DNA from: JBBRBB01 sp038206235 | Lineage (GTDB): Bacteria; Bacteroidota; Bacteroidia; Chitinophagales; Chitinophagaceae | Direction of reading: 5' to 3' | DNA length: 64,000 nucleotides | Assembly (NCBI GenBank): GCA_038206235.1 | Contig: JBBRBB010000021.1 | Location: forward strand, 14,139-78,138 | Shown here: positions 33,667 to 41,610 of the stretch, in pieces | Layout of the letters: every line of letters begins with the position of its first letter | Position numbering within the stretch: position 1 is the stretch's first letter | Made by a program: the position numbers and the translations under genes | The notes under the pieces: model-generated | Databases searched by the model: none | Told to the model about the DNA's origin: nothing | Seen by the model: the letters and a program-made list of their open reading frames with translations, nothing else

Positions 33667-34959
33667 ATGAAAAAAATTCTTGCTATACTAATATTAATAA
33701 GTTCGTATTCAAGAGCACAGCAACCGTTATACTTGAAGGATGCCATCAACATTGCATTAAAGAACAGTCTCGATATTCAGCTTTCAAAAAATAATGTTGA
33801 AGCAAATACTATTTATAATAACTATGGAATAGCAGGTGGACTTCCATTAATTACAGGCACCGCAAATGACATTGAGCAGTTGACAAACATCAATCAAAAA
33901 CTAAGCAACGGCACTGTTATAAAAAGGTATGGCGCCACTGCAAATAATTTAACATCAGGCGTTACCGCAAGTATTTTATTGTATAATGGAATGCGTGTGG
34001 TAACAACAAAAAAACGTTTGGAAGAGCTTCAGCAGCAAAGCGAACAATTATTAAATGCGCAAATACAAAACATCATTGCTGCCATGATGACTAATTATTA
34101 TGATGTTGTGAGGCAGCAGAGTTATTTAAAAACACTTGAACAATCTATTGAGGTTTCTAAACAACGATTAAACATTGTACAAATACAGCAAAGCGTGGGG
34201 CTGGCAAATAATGCAGATCTGTTTCAAACCCAACTCGACTTGAATGCATTGATACAGGCAAGAGAATCGCAACAGTTAATAATTGACCAGGCAAAAACAA
34301 ACCTGCTCACTTTACTCACACTGAAAGCAGATTCAGCAATTAGTATCAGCGATACAATTATTGTGGAAAGAAATATTTCTCTTGAAAACATTTTAAGCAA
34401 TCTTCATCAAAGCCCGGAAGTGCATGCAGTAGAAGAGCAAATAAGAATTAATGAATTAATAGAAAAAGAAACCGCTGCACAGCGTTATCCTTCTGTAAGC
34501 TTCAATTCAGGATATAATTTTAATCTCTCCAAAAGTTCAGGCGGCTTTAATTTGTATAATGAAAACTATGGACCCTTTATCGGCTTATATCTTTCTGTTC
34601 CTATATACAATGGCTCAGTTTATAAACGCCAGCAACACGTTGCAGAAATTAATACGCAGAGTGCAGTAATACAAAAAGATATTTTAGTAAGAGATAATAC
34701 ATCTTCGGCGGTGAAATCGTATCAGTCTTACCAGAACGCATTACAACAATTGGAAACCGAAAAACAAAACTATTCTTTAGCGCAGCAATTGCTCGATTTG
34801 GTTTTGCAGCGCTTTGAATTAAGAGTAGCCACCATTGTTGATGTGGAAATTGCGCAGCAAACTTTTCAGGATGCCGGCTATCGTTTAGTGAATCTTAGCT
34901 TTGCCGCAAAGGCTGCGGAGATTGAAATGAAAAGGCTTACCAACCAGTTGAGCTTTTAA
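33667..34959 (+). CDS. TolC family outer membrane efflux protein
   Basis: 430 residues with a signal peptide (ILAILILISSYSRAQ). The OEP repeat architecture is typical: YLKDAINIALKNSLDIQLSKNNVEA at the start, long coiled-coil helices, NADLFQTQLDLNALIQARES in the first half, and VATIVDVEIAQQTFQDAGYRLV in the second. It forms the trimeric outer membrane duct for the RND pump encoded upstream. Confidence 0.92.
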   Translation: MKKILAILILISSYSRAQQPLYLKDAINIALKNSLDIQLSKNNVEANTIYNNYGIAGGLPLITGTANDIEQLTNINQKLSNGTVIKRYGATANNLTSGVTASILLYNGMRVVTTKKRLEELQQQSEQLLNAQIQNIIAAMMTNYYDVVRQQSYLKTLEQSIEVSKQRLNIVQIQQSVGLANNADLFQTQLDLNALIQARESQQLIIDQAKTNLLTLLTLKADSAISISDTIIVERNISLENILSNLHQSPEVHAVEEQIRINELIEKETAAQRYPSVSFNSGYNFNLSKSSGGFNLYNENYGPFIGLYLSVPIYNGSVYKRQQHVAEINTQSAVIQKDILVRDNTSSAVKSYQSYQNALQQLETEKQNYSLAQQLLDLVLQRFELRVATIVDVEIAQQTFQDAGYRLVNLSFAAKAAEIEMKRLTNQLSF

Positions 34960-34994
34960 ATTCTTCTTCCTGAAAAACTTTGTACTTTTGTAAT

Positions 34995-35156
34995 ATGACA
35001 GTAGTAACAATAAAGAAAGTAAACTGGAAAACTTCAGTTCCAAAAAAAGTCCTGAAAAATGCGGTGCGAGTGGCTCTTGAAAAGCATGGCAGACCAAAGT
35101 CTATTGTTGTGCGTTCAAGGGAAGTTTCAAATACTCCTGCAAAAAAGAGTAAATGA
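34995..35156 (+). CDS. Small basic protein upstream of the INCxFD-type gene
   Basis: 53 residues starting MTVVTIKKVNWKTSVPKKVL, then KNAVRVALEKHGRPKSIVVRS, strongly basic, no signal. No family is recognised. The stop is 9 nt before the start of the next gene, and both read in the same direction. The paired arrangement and size resemble an antitoxin or a DNA/RNA-binding partner, which remains inference. Its reading frame lies outside any larger gene, and the codon use looks coding. Confidence 0.5.
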   Translation: MTVVTIKKVNWKTSVPKKVLKNAVRVALEKHGRPKSIVVRSREVSNTPAKKSK

Positions 35157-35165
35157 TATACCATC

Positions 35166-35801
35166 ATGGCATCTCCTTCTGCTCATGAGTATAACAATAA
35201 TATATTTATTAATTGCCGTTTTGATCTGGTTTACCAGAAGATTTTTCATGCAATGGTATATACCATAACAAGATGTGGCTTCATCCCACATTGCGCTTTA
35301 GAGCATGATGATGCATCAGAAAATCGAATAGATAAAATTTACCGTCTTATAGAAGTATGCCGTTATGGAGTCCACGATATATCGAATATTGAATTAGACC
35401 ATTCAAATAATCTTCCGCGGTTTAATATGCCTTTTGAATTAGGTCTTTTCCTTTCAGCCAAACATTTTGGGAACTTAAAACAAAGAAGTAAAAACATTAT
35501 AATTTTTGAGAAAGAAAAGTTTCAATCTAAAGTTTACTTATCAGATATTAATGGAGCAGACCCCAAAGCACATAACGGCGATTATGCCCTTGTGATGAAA
35601 CATATTCGAAATTGGTTAACTGTTTCTTCTAATAAAAGACTACCAGGTTACCTGAGCATACAGCAGGAATTTAATGCATTTTATTCTTTCACCTTACCTG
35701 ATATGTTGCAGTTTGCCGGGCTAGAATATGAAAACGTTTCATTTAAGGATTATTGTCTTTTGTTGCAGGAATGGCTAACACAAAATATTAAACCAGGTTG
35801 A
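35166..35801 (+). CDS. Conserved protein of unknown function with IFINCRFD N-terminal motif
   Basis: 211 residues, soluble. It begins with a beta-strand motif (residues 13-20, IFINCRFD), then IRIC-like helices and HDISNIELD (about residue 71), RFNMPFELGLFLSAKHFG (about 84-101), and ISDIN-type YLSDINGADPKAHNGD. I recognise the order (I-F-I-N-C-x-F-D, H-D-I-S, F-N-M-P-x-E-L-G) as a widespread uncharacterised family whose first strand resembles TIR or nucleoside-deoxyribosyltransferase-like Rossmann proteins. A nucleotide or NAD-processing role in defence is conceivable but unproven. Its stop overlaps the TTG start of kdsB. Confidence 0.6.
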   Translation: MASPSAHEYNNNIFINCRFDLVYQKIFHAMVYTITRCGFIPHCALEHDDASENRIDKIYRLIEVCRYGVHDISNIELDHSNNLPRFNMPFELGLFLSAKHFGNLKQRSKNIIIFEKEKFQSKVYLSDINGADPKAHNGDYALVMKHIRNWLTVSSNKRLPGYLSIQQEFNAFYSFTLPDMLQFAGLEYENVSFKDYCLLLQEWLTQNIKPG

Positions 35802-36535
35802 AAACAATCGCTTTTATACCCGCCCGCTACGCTGCTACCCGCTTTCCCGCAAAGCTAATGCAGTTGTTAGGTGATAAAACTGTAATACGCCACACTTATG
35901 ATAATACAGGTGCAACAAACTTATTCGATGAAGTAATTGTTGTTACTGACAGCGATATTATATTTAACGAAATAATTCATCAGGGCGGAAAAGCTATAAT
36001 CAGTAAAAAGCATCACGAAAGCGGCAGCGACCGTATTGCAGAAGCAATTGCTGATATGGATGTTGATATTATTGTGAATGTTCAGGGCGATGAGCCATTT
36101 ACACAAAAAGAATCGTTACAAAAATTATTGAAAGCGTTTGATAGTAACGAAGGAAAAAATATTCAGGTTGCAAGTCTTATGCATAAAATAAAAGAAAAAG
36201 AAGCAATCGAAAATCCAAGCAATGTAAAAGTGGTTGTTGATAAGAATTTTGATGCACTTTTTTTTAGCCGTTCAGTTATACCATATAACAGGAACAATGA
36301 TTCACCAGTTACATATTATAAACACATTGGCATTTACGCCTTTCGCAAACAGGCATTGATGAACTTTACAAAATGGCCCGCTTCTGCACTTGAAAAAGCA
36401 GAAAAGTTAGAACAATTGCGTTACCTTGAAAACGGAGTAAGCATCAGAATGGTAATTACAGATGAAATCAGCATTAGCATTGATACACCGGAGGATTTGG
36501 AGCAGGCGAAAAGGTATATAAGTAACTTTAAGTAA
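35798..36535 (+). CDS. kdsB: 3-deoxy-manno-octulosonate cytidylyltransferase
   Basis: 245 residues with CTP-binding IPARYAATRFPAKLM, NVQGDEPF (Mg-binding Asp), the KHHESGSDRIAEA block and the C-terminal SISIDTPEDLEQAKRYI. It activates Kdo to CMP-Kdo for lipid A core synthesis. The only start giving the conserved N terminus (KTIAFIPAR) is TTG at 35798, overlapping the stop of the preceding gene by 4 nt, so translation is likely coupled to it. Confidence 0.93.
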   Translation: MKTIAFIPARYAATRFPAKLMQLLGDKTVIRHTYDNTGATNLFDEVIVVTDSDIIFNEIIHQGGKAIISKKHHESGSDRIAEAIADMDVDIIVNVQGDEPFTQKESLQKLLKAFDSNEGKNIQVASLMHKIKEKEAIENPSNVKVVVDKNFDALFFSRSVIPYNRNNDSPVTYYKHIGIYAFRKQALMNFTKWPASALEKAEKLEQLRYLENGVSIRMVITDEISISIDTPEDLEQAKRYISNFK

Positions 36536-36580
36536 GTAACTAAGGCATATAGGTAACTAAAGTTTATAAAGTAACTAAAA
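36534..36580. repeat. GTAACTAA-type short repeat between kdsB and the omega-amidase gene
   Basis: AAGTAAGTAACTAAGG, AGGTAACTAAAG, AAGTAACTAAAAT occur with about 17-18 nt spacing in the 49-nt gap, ending 4-5 nt before the next ATG. This is another example of the short degenerate arrays found before many genes in the window. Confidence 0.5.
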
Positions 36581-36584
36581 TATT

Positions 36585-37409
36585 ATGTCTCCATTAACTG
36601 TAACTCTTATACAAACCAATCTTCAATGGGAAGATAAAGGCGCTAATCTTTCAATGCTGCAGAAAAAAATTTCAGCTATTAAAGAAAAAACGGAAGTGGT
36701 TGTATTACCCGAAATGTTTACTACCGGTTTTTCTATGCGTCCTGCGCTGTATGCTGAAACCATGCAGGGCGAAACTATCGAGTGGATGAAAAATATTGCT
36801 GCATCAAACAATATAATTCTTACAGGAAGTGTAATTATAGAAGAAGAGCACAAATATTTCAACCGCCTAATCTGGATGCAGCCAAATGGCGAATATGGGT
36901 ATTACGATAAGCGCCATTTATTCGCCCACGGCGATGAACATTTGTATTATACACCAGGCAACAAAAGATTAATTGCCTCTGTAAAAGGATGGAAAATAAA
37001 TTTGCAGGTCTGCTATGATTTGCGTTTTCCCATGTGGGCAAGGCAGTCTCCGTATTCTGCTGCTGCCCTCTCCACTCCGTGGAGAGGGGCTGGGGGTGAG
37101 GTATATGATATTTTACTCTACGTTGCCAATTGGCCCGAACGTCGCATCAATGCATGGAAAACTCTATTGCAGGCAAGAGCAATAGAAAATCAATGTTACG
37201 TAATTGGTGTTAACCGCGTGGGCAATGATGGCAACAATGTTTATCACACCGGCGACAGTATGGTGGTAAATGCAATGGGCGAAACATTATACCACAAAAC
37301 ACATAAAGAAGAAATTTTTACAATCACACTGCAAAAAGATGAGCTGGAAGAAACAAGAAACAAGCTTCCTTTTTTGAAAGATGCGGATAAATTTTTTATT
37401 GCTGATTAA
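36585..37409 (+). CDS. Carbon-nitrogen hydrolase, omega-amidase (YafV/Nit2 type)
   Basis: 274 residues with the nitrilase triad: Glu in VVVLPEMFTTGF (about residue 43), Lys in GYYDKRHLFAHGDE (about residue 109) and Cys in LQVCYDLRFPMW. The later block NWPERRINAWKTLLQARAIENQ is typical of omega-amidases, which hydrolyse alpha-ketoglutaramate or alpha-ketosuccinamate. Between RQSPYS and VYDILLYV the protein contains an extra segment AALSTPWRGAGGE encoded by a GC-rich palindrome (37066-37101); family members usually have only a few residues there. Confidence 0.88.
   Translation: MSPLTVTLIQTNLQWEDKGANLSMLQKKISAIKEKTEVVVLPEMFTTGFSMRPALYAETMQGETIEWMKNIAASNNIILTGSVIIEEEHKYFNRLIWMQPNGEYGYYDKRHLFAHGDEHLYYTPGNKRLIASVKGWKINLQVCYDLRFPMWARQSPYSAAALSTPWRGAGGEVYDILLYVANWPERRINAWKTLLQARAIENQCYVIGVNRVGNDGNNVYHTGDSMVVNAMGETLYHKTHKEEIFTITLQKDELEETRNKLPFLKDADKFFIAD
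37066..37101. repeat. Coding palindromic element in the omega-amidase gene
   Basis: CCCTCTCCAC (37066-37075), TCC loop, GTGGAGAGGG (37079-37088), followed by GCTGGGGGTGAGG. It is read in frame as ALSTPWRGAGGE on the surface after the catalytic Cys block. The same type of element (palindrome plus GGGG tail) occurs at 37491 and in icmF. Confidence 0.75.
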
Positions 37410-37487
37410 TGCTCATTAGAAAAAATTAGAAAGAATTTTTTTGCAGCAATAACTATTACTCATTCTGTTTATTTTCGCTGGTTTTAA

Positions 37488-37515
37488 AGTCTCCCTTAGG
37501 GAGATTTAGAGGGTT
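37488..37515. repeat. Intergenic copy of the AAAGTC-palindrome-GATTTAG element
   Basis: AAAGT, then CTCCCTTAGGGAG (37491-37503, perfect palindrome), then ATTTAGAGGG. The same layout (AAAGTC, palindrome, GATTTAG, GGGG) is present on the coding strand of icmF at 56057-56090, where it is translated. Here it lies between the omega-amidase and FAH genes. Confidence 0.65.
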
Positions 37516-37518
37516 CTT

Positions 37519-37526
37519 TATTTTTG
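37519..37526 (+). promoter_or_regulatory. Bacteroidota -7 box upstream of FAH gene
   Basis: TATTTTTG fits TAnnTTTG exactly and lies 19 nt before the ATG at 37546. No TTTG sits exactly 19-21 nt upstream, so strength is uncertain. Confidence 0.45.
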
Positions 37527-37545
37527 AAATACTTATTATCTTTTT

Positions 37546-38577
37546 ATGAAATTAGTTTCCTATTTAAAAGATGGTCACGACCAGCTTGCCATACTCGAAA
37601 ATGATTTATTGTACGATGCAGATTTATTGCATCCCGAGCTACCATCATCCATGAATATGTTTTTAAACTATTGGGAAGATAATTATCCAATTGCACTGGC
37701 AATGTGCGATGCAATAAAGAGTGGAAGAATAGGAATTGAAAAAGGTGTTCCCTTCGCAGATGCACAGTTGCTTGCTCCCATTCCATTTCCCACAAGCTGC
37801 AGGGATGGATATGCCTTCCGTCAGCATGTAGCTGCAGCCCGCAGAAACCGCAGCGTACCAATGATTCCAGAGTTTGACCAGTACCCCATTTTTTATTTCA
37901 CCAACCATCACAGCATACAGGGACCGGGAGAAATCTCATGTATGCCCGATCATTTTGAGAAGCTTGATTTCGAGCTTGAAGCAGCTATTGTAATTTGCAA
38001 GCATGGTCGCAATATAAAAGCGCAAGAAGCAGATGAATATATCGGTGGATTAATGATAATGAATGATATGAGTGCACGCCGTTTGCAAATGGAAGAAATG
38101 TTATTAAATCTTGGCCCTGCAAAAGGAAAAGATTTTTCAACAGTGATTGGACCATCGCTTGTAACATTAGATGAACTGGAAGAGTTTATGATTGATGCAA
38201 AAGAAAATCACACCGGAAAAAACTGGAACCTGCAAATGAAATGTTTTGTAAACGGAGTGCAGGTTAGCGAAGGAAACTTAGGAGATATGGACTGGACTTT
38301 TTCTGAAATTATTGAGCGTGCTTCTTACGGTGCAACACTTTATCCCGGTGATATTATCGGCAGCGGAACTGTGGGCACAGGCTGCTTTTTAGAGTTGAAT
38401 GGTACAGGTAAATTAAACAATCCACAGTATACAGAACAATGGTTGCAAGCCGGAGATATTGTTGAAATGGAAATTGAATGTTTGGGAAAATTGAGCAACA
38501 CAATTATAAAAGAAGAGAGTGATTTTTCAATTTTAGAGGTGAAGAAAAAATTTATTGATACAGCTAAAACATCTTGA
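37546..38577 (+). CDS. Fumarylacetoacetate hydrolase family protein
   Basis: 343 residues, the length of the longer two-domain FAH type. The N-terminal domain ends near SCRDGYAFRQHV. The catalytic domain has the metal-binding acids in KLDFELEAAIVI and MNDMSARRLQ, and the substrate loop in GSGTVGTGCFLE. Members hydrolyse acylpyruvates such as fumarylacetoacetate in aromatic amino acid breakdown. Substrate is uncertain because no tyrosine catabolic gene is adjacent. A second, shorter FAH gene lies at 57237-58115. Confidence 0.88.
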   Translation: MKLVSYLKDGHDQLAILENDLLYDADLLHPELPSSMNMFLNYWEDNYPIALAMCDAIKSGRIGIEKGVPFADAQLLAPIPFPTSCRDGYAFRQHVAAARRNRSVPMIPEFDQYPIFYFTNHHSIQGPGEISCMPDHFEKLDFELEAAIVICKHGRNIKAQEADEYIGGLMIMNDMSARRLQMEEMLLNLGPAKGKDFSTVIGPSLVTLDELEEFMIDAKENHTGKNWNLQMKCFVNGVQVSEGNLGDMDWTFSEIIERASYGATLYPGDIIGSGTVGTGCFLELNGTGKLNNPQYTEQWLQAGDIVEMEIECLGKLSNTIIKEESDFSILEVKKKFIDTAKTS

Positions 38578-38612
38578 TCCCTTCTCTGCGATGAATGAAT
38601 TAATTTGCTCTC

Positions 38613-39605
38613 ATGATAATTGCTGAAATAGCTCAGGCACATGATGGAAGTTTAGGAATACTGCATTCCTATATTGATGCCTTAAAAAATTCAGGCATTG
38701 ATGCAATAAAATTTCAAACACATATTGCAGATGCGGAAAGCAGCCTCCATGAACCTTTCAGAATAAACTTTAGTTATGAAGATGCAACACGCTGCGATTA
38801 CTGGAAGCGCATGGAACTTACTTTAGAACAATGGCAGGGAATAAAAAAACATTGCGAAGAAGTTAGTCTTGAATTTATCAGCTCGCCCTTTTCAAATGCG
38901 GCTGTTGATTTGTTAGAAAAATTAAATATAAAAAGATACAAGATCGGTTCAGGAGAAATAAGCAATCATTTACTGTTAGAAAAAATTGCACAAACACGAA
39001 AGCCGGTAATTTTCTCTTCGGGCTTAAGCAACTGGAATGAATTGGATGAAGCAATTCATATTTTTAAATCGAAACAAATTTCAATTTCATTGCTTCAATG
39101 CACAACAGCTTATCCAACAAGTCCGGAACAATGGAACTTGAATATTATTGCAGAAATGAAACAGCGCTATAATATTCCTGTTGGATTTTCTGACCACAGT
39201 GGCAATATGTATGCATGCCTTGCTGCGGCTGCATTAGGCGCAGAACTTTTTGAATTTCATGTTGTATTTCATAAACAAATGTTTGGGCCAGATGCAAAAG
39301 CTTCCATAGAAATCAATGGGGTGAAAAAATTGACTGAAGGCATAAAACAAATACAACAATCTTTACAACATAACATACAAAAGAATACTGTTGATGACTT
39401 ACAGCAATTAAAAAATATTTTTGAAAAATCACTGGCAGTAAATCAAAATTTATCAAAAGGCACTGTCATAACCTTTGACATGCTCGAGGCAAAAAAACCA
39501 AAAGGCTATGGCATTGATGCAAGAGAATATAAAGCTGTAATAGGAAAGAGGCTGAAGTACGATAAAAAGCAATGGGATTTTTTAAATGAAAATGATATTG
39601 AATAA
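38613..39605 (+). CDS. neuB: N-acetylneuraminate (or legionaminate) synthase
   Basis: 330 residues. TIM-barrel synthase with IIAEIAQAHDGSLG, DAIKFQTHIADAE, YKIGSGEISN, SLLQCTTAYPTSPEQ and VGFSDHSGNMYACLAAAALGAELFEFH, all NeuB landmarks. A C-terminal SAF (antifreeze-like) domain follows (LAVNQNLSKGTVITFDMLEAKKPKGYGI). It condenses PEP with an N-acyl-mannosamine-type sugar to a nonulosonic acid. With neuC and neuA immediately downstream, it forms a three-gene pathway to a CMP-activated sialic or legionaminic acid. Confidence 0.92.
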   Translation: MIIAEIAQAHDGSLGILHSYIDALKNSGIDAIKFQTHIADAESSLHEPFRINFSYEDATRCDYWKRMELTLEQWQGIKKHCEEVSLEFISSPFSNAAVDLLEKLNIKRYKIGSGEISNHLLLEKIAQTRKPVIFSSGLSNWNELDEAIHIFKSKQISISLLQCTTAYPTSPEQWNLNIIAEMKQRYNIPVGFSDHSGNMYACLAAAALGAELFEFHVVFHKQMFGPDAKASIEINGVKKLTEGIKQIQQSLQHNIQKNTVDDLQQLKNIFEKSLAVNQNLSKGTVITFDMLEAKKPKGYGIDAREYKAVIGKRLKYDKKQWDFLNENDIE

Positions 39606-39614
39606 AACAAGAAA

Positions 39615-39650
39615 CCCCGCCTTTATCGGGGCAGGCAAGAAACGAGAAAC
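39615..39650. repeat. Short hairpin and CAAGAAA/CGAGAAA units between neuB and neuC
   Basis: CCCCG (39615-39619) pairs with CGGGG (39627-39631), a small hairpin. It is flanked by CAAGAAA and CGAGAAA heptamers, the complement of the TTTCTTG units at 62588-62643. The gap is 53 nt, so the two genes are probably still one operon. Confidence 0.45.
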
Positions 39651-39658
39651 GGTTTTAA

Positions 39659-40819
39659 ATGAGCGTCAAAAGAAAAATATGCGTGGTAATAACTGCACGC
39701 CCAAGCTATAGCCGCATTAAAACTGCGCTTACGGCAATTCAGAAAAATGAGGAGCTGGAATTGCAGCTTGTGCTTACCGGCTCTGCACTGCTCAACAGGT
39801 ACGGAAATGTTGATAATTTCATTGAGCAGGATGGATTTACAATTAATGAAAAAGTGTTCATGGTGCTTGAAGGCGGAAACCTAACCACTATGGCGAAAAG
39901 TACAGGGCTTGGCGTAATTGAATTATCAAATGTGTTTTATAATTTGAAGCCTGATATTGTGGTGGTGATTGCAGACCGCTTTGAAACCCTTGCAGTGTCT
40001 ATCGCTGCGGCATATCAAAACATCCCTGTTGCACATATTCAGGGCGGAGAAATTACCGGCAACATTGATGAAAAAGTTCGCCATGCAAATACAAAGCTTG
40101 CAGATGTGCATTTTGTATCAAGTGAAAATGCAAGAGCTCGTGTAATACGTTTGGGCGAAGACCCCGATTATGTTTTTAATACCGGCTGCCCTTCTATTGA
40201 CCTTGCGGCAGAGGTTTTGCAAGCGCCTCAATTAAATTTTGATGTTTTTGAAAAGTATGGCGGCGTTGGTGAAACATTTGATTTTTCTCATGGGTATCTT
40301 GTAGTAATGCAGCACCCCGTAACCACAGAATATAAAGATGCTGCAAAACAAATTCAGGAAACATTGCATGCCATGTATGAAATGCAGATGCCTGTATTCT
40401 GGTTTTGGCCTAATGCAGATGCAGGCGCAGACGGCATGTCGCATGGCATACGGGCTTTCAGGGAAAAATATCCATTGCCCTTCATTCACTTTTTTAAAAA
40501 CATGAGGCCGGAGGATTTTTTAAAATTGTTATTCAACGCAAAATGTCTTGTGGGAAATTCCAGCGCAGGAATAAGGGAGTGCGCCTTTTTGGGAACACCT
40601 GTTGTTAACATCGGTTCAAGACAGGAAGGAAGAGAGAAAGCAAATAATGTAGCAGATGTAAATTATGACAGGGAGCAAATAAAGCAGGCCATTCATTTCT
40701 GGCTGCATAATGCACGCCCCGATTCTTCTGCAATATACGGCGCCGGCAATGCAGGCGTGCAAATAGCCGATGTGCTGCAAACCGTTCCGCTCCGCTATCA
40801 TAAAAAAATTAATTTTTAA
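39659..40819 (+). CDS. neuC: UDP-N-acetylglucosamine 2-epimerase, hydrolysing
   Basis: 386 residues with the GT-B-like fold of the epimerase family: VVITARPSYSRIKTAL, VVVIADRFETLAVSIAAAYQNIPVAHIQGGEITGNIDEKVRH, VQHPVTTEY-type MQHPVTTE and the UDP-binding VGNSSAGIRECAFLGTPVVNIGSRQEGRE. Between neuB and neuA it supplies ManNAc (or the 2,4-diacetamido analogue, as LegG) by releasing UDP. Sequence alone does not separate NeuC from LegG. Confidence 0.9.
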   Translation: MSVKRKICVVITARPSYSRIKTALTAIQKNEELELQLVLTGSALLNRYGNVDNFIEQDGFTINEKVFMVLEGGNLTTMAKSTGLGVIELSNVFYNLKPDIVVVIADRFETLAVSIAAAYQNIPVAHIQGGEITGNIDEKVRHANTKLADVHFVSSENARARVIRLGEDPDYVFNTGCPSIDLAAEVLQAPQLNFDVFEKYGGVGETFDFSHGYLVVMQHPVTTEYKDAAKQIQETLHAMYEMQMPVFWFWPNADAGADGMSHGIRAFREKYPLPFIHFFKNMRPEDFLKLLFNAKCLVGNSSAGIRECAFLGTPVVNIGSRQEGREKANNVADVNYDREQIKQAIHFWLHNARPDSSAIYGAGNAGVQIADVLQTVPLRYHKKINF

Positions 40820-40822
40820 TGG

Positions 40823-41515
40823 ATGAAAATTCTTGGTATCATTCCGGCACGCGGCGGCTCTAAAGGAATTCCCGGTAAAAATATAAAACTGCTTGGCGGC
40901 AAGCCATTGCTTGCATATACTGCTAATGCAGCAGCACAGGCAAAGCTATTGAACGAAATTATGATAAGCTCTGATAGTAAAGACATAATAGAAGTTGCTG
41001 AAAAATATCAAATCAAAGCGCCCTTTATTCGCCCTGCCAATCTTGCTGATGATACAACACCAACAGTTGACGTAATAAAACATGCACTTAATTTTTATCA
41101 TGTTCAAAAAATATATTTTGATGCAGTTTGTGTGCTGCAGCCAACTTATCCTTTCAGAGAAAAAGGTTTTATTGATGCATGTATTGAAAAATTTATCTCT
41201 GCCGGCGCAGATACATTAATTTCTGTGGTGCCTGTACCTCATCAGTATAATCCGCATTGGGTTTTTGAAAAAAATGAAGATGGCTATTTGATCTCTTCAA
41301 CGAATGATAAAAAAATAATTTCAAGACGTCAGGATTTGCCCGAAGCTTTTATAAGAGATGGAAGTGTGTACGTGATAAAAACCGATACAATCATCAATGA
41401 CAATAACATCTTTGCCGCAAAAATTACATATCAATTATCTTCTCCGGAATGGTATGTAAATATTGATACGCTTGATGATTGGAAGCTCGCCGAAGAAAAA
41501 GCTGAAAAATATTGA
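40823..41515 (+). CDS. neuA: Acylneuraminate cytidylyltransferase
   Basis: 230 residues with the CTP-binding loop IPARGGSKGIPGKNI, ISSDSKDI, VLQPTYPFREKGFIDACIEKF and the late RDGSVYVIKTD region. It activates the nonulosonic acid to the CMP sugar. It starts 3 nt after neuC. No sialyltransferase or polymerase gene is in the window, so the glycan acceptor is unknown. Confidence 0.92.
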   Translation: MKILGIIPARGGSKGIPGKNIKLLGGKPLLAYTANAAAQAKLLNEIMISSDSKDIIEVAEKYQIKAPFIRPANLADDTTPTVDVIKHALNFYHVQKIYFDAVCVLQPTYPFREKGFIDACIEKFISAGADTLISVVPVPHQYNPHWVFEKNEDGYLISSTNDKKIISRRQDLPEAFIRDGSVYVIKTDTIINDNNIFAAKITYQLSSPEWYVNIDTLDDWKLAEEKAEKY

Positions 41516-41610
41516 AAGCAATTTCCATTTTAAAATAACTATTTTTTTGTTACGGGGCTTTGATAACTTTTGTTTCCTATCAGGTTCAAGAACTGTCAGG
41601 TTACTTGGTT

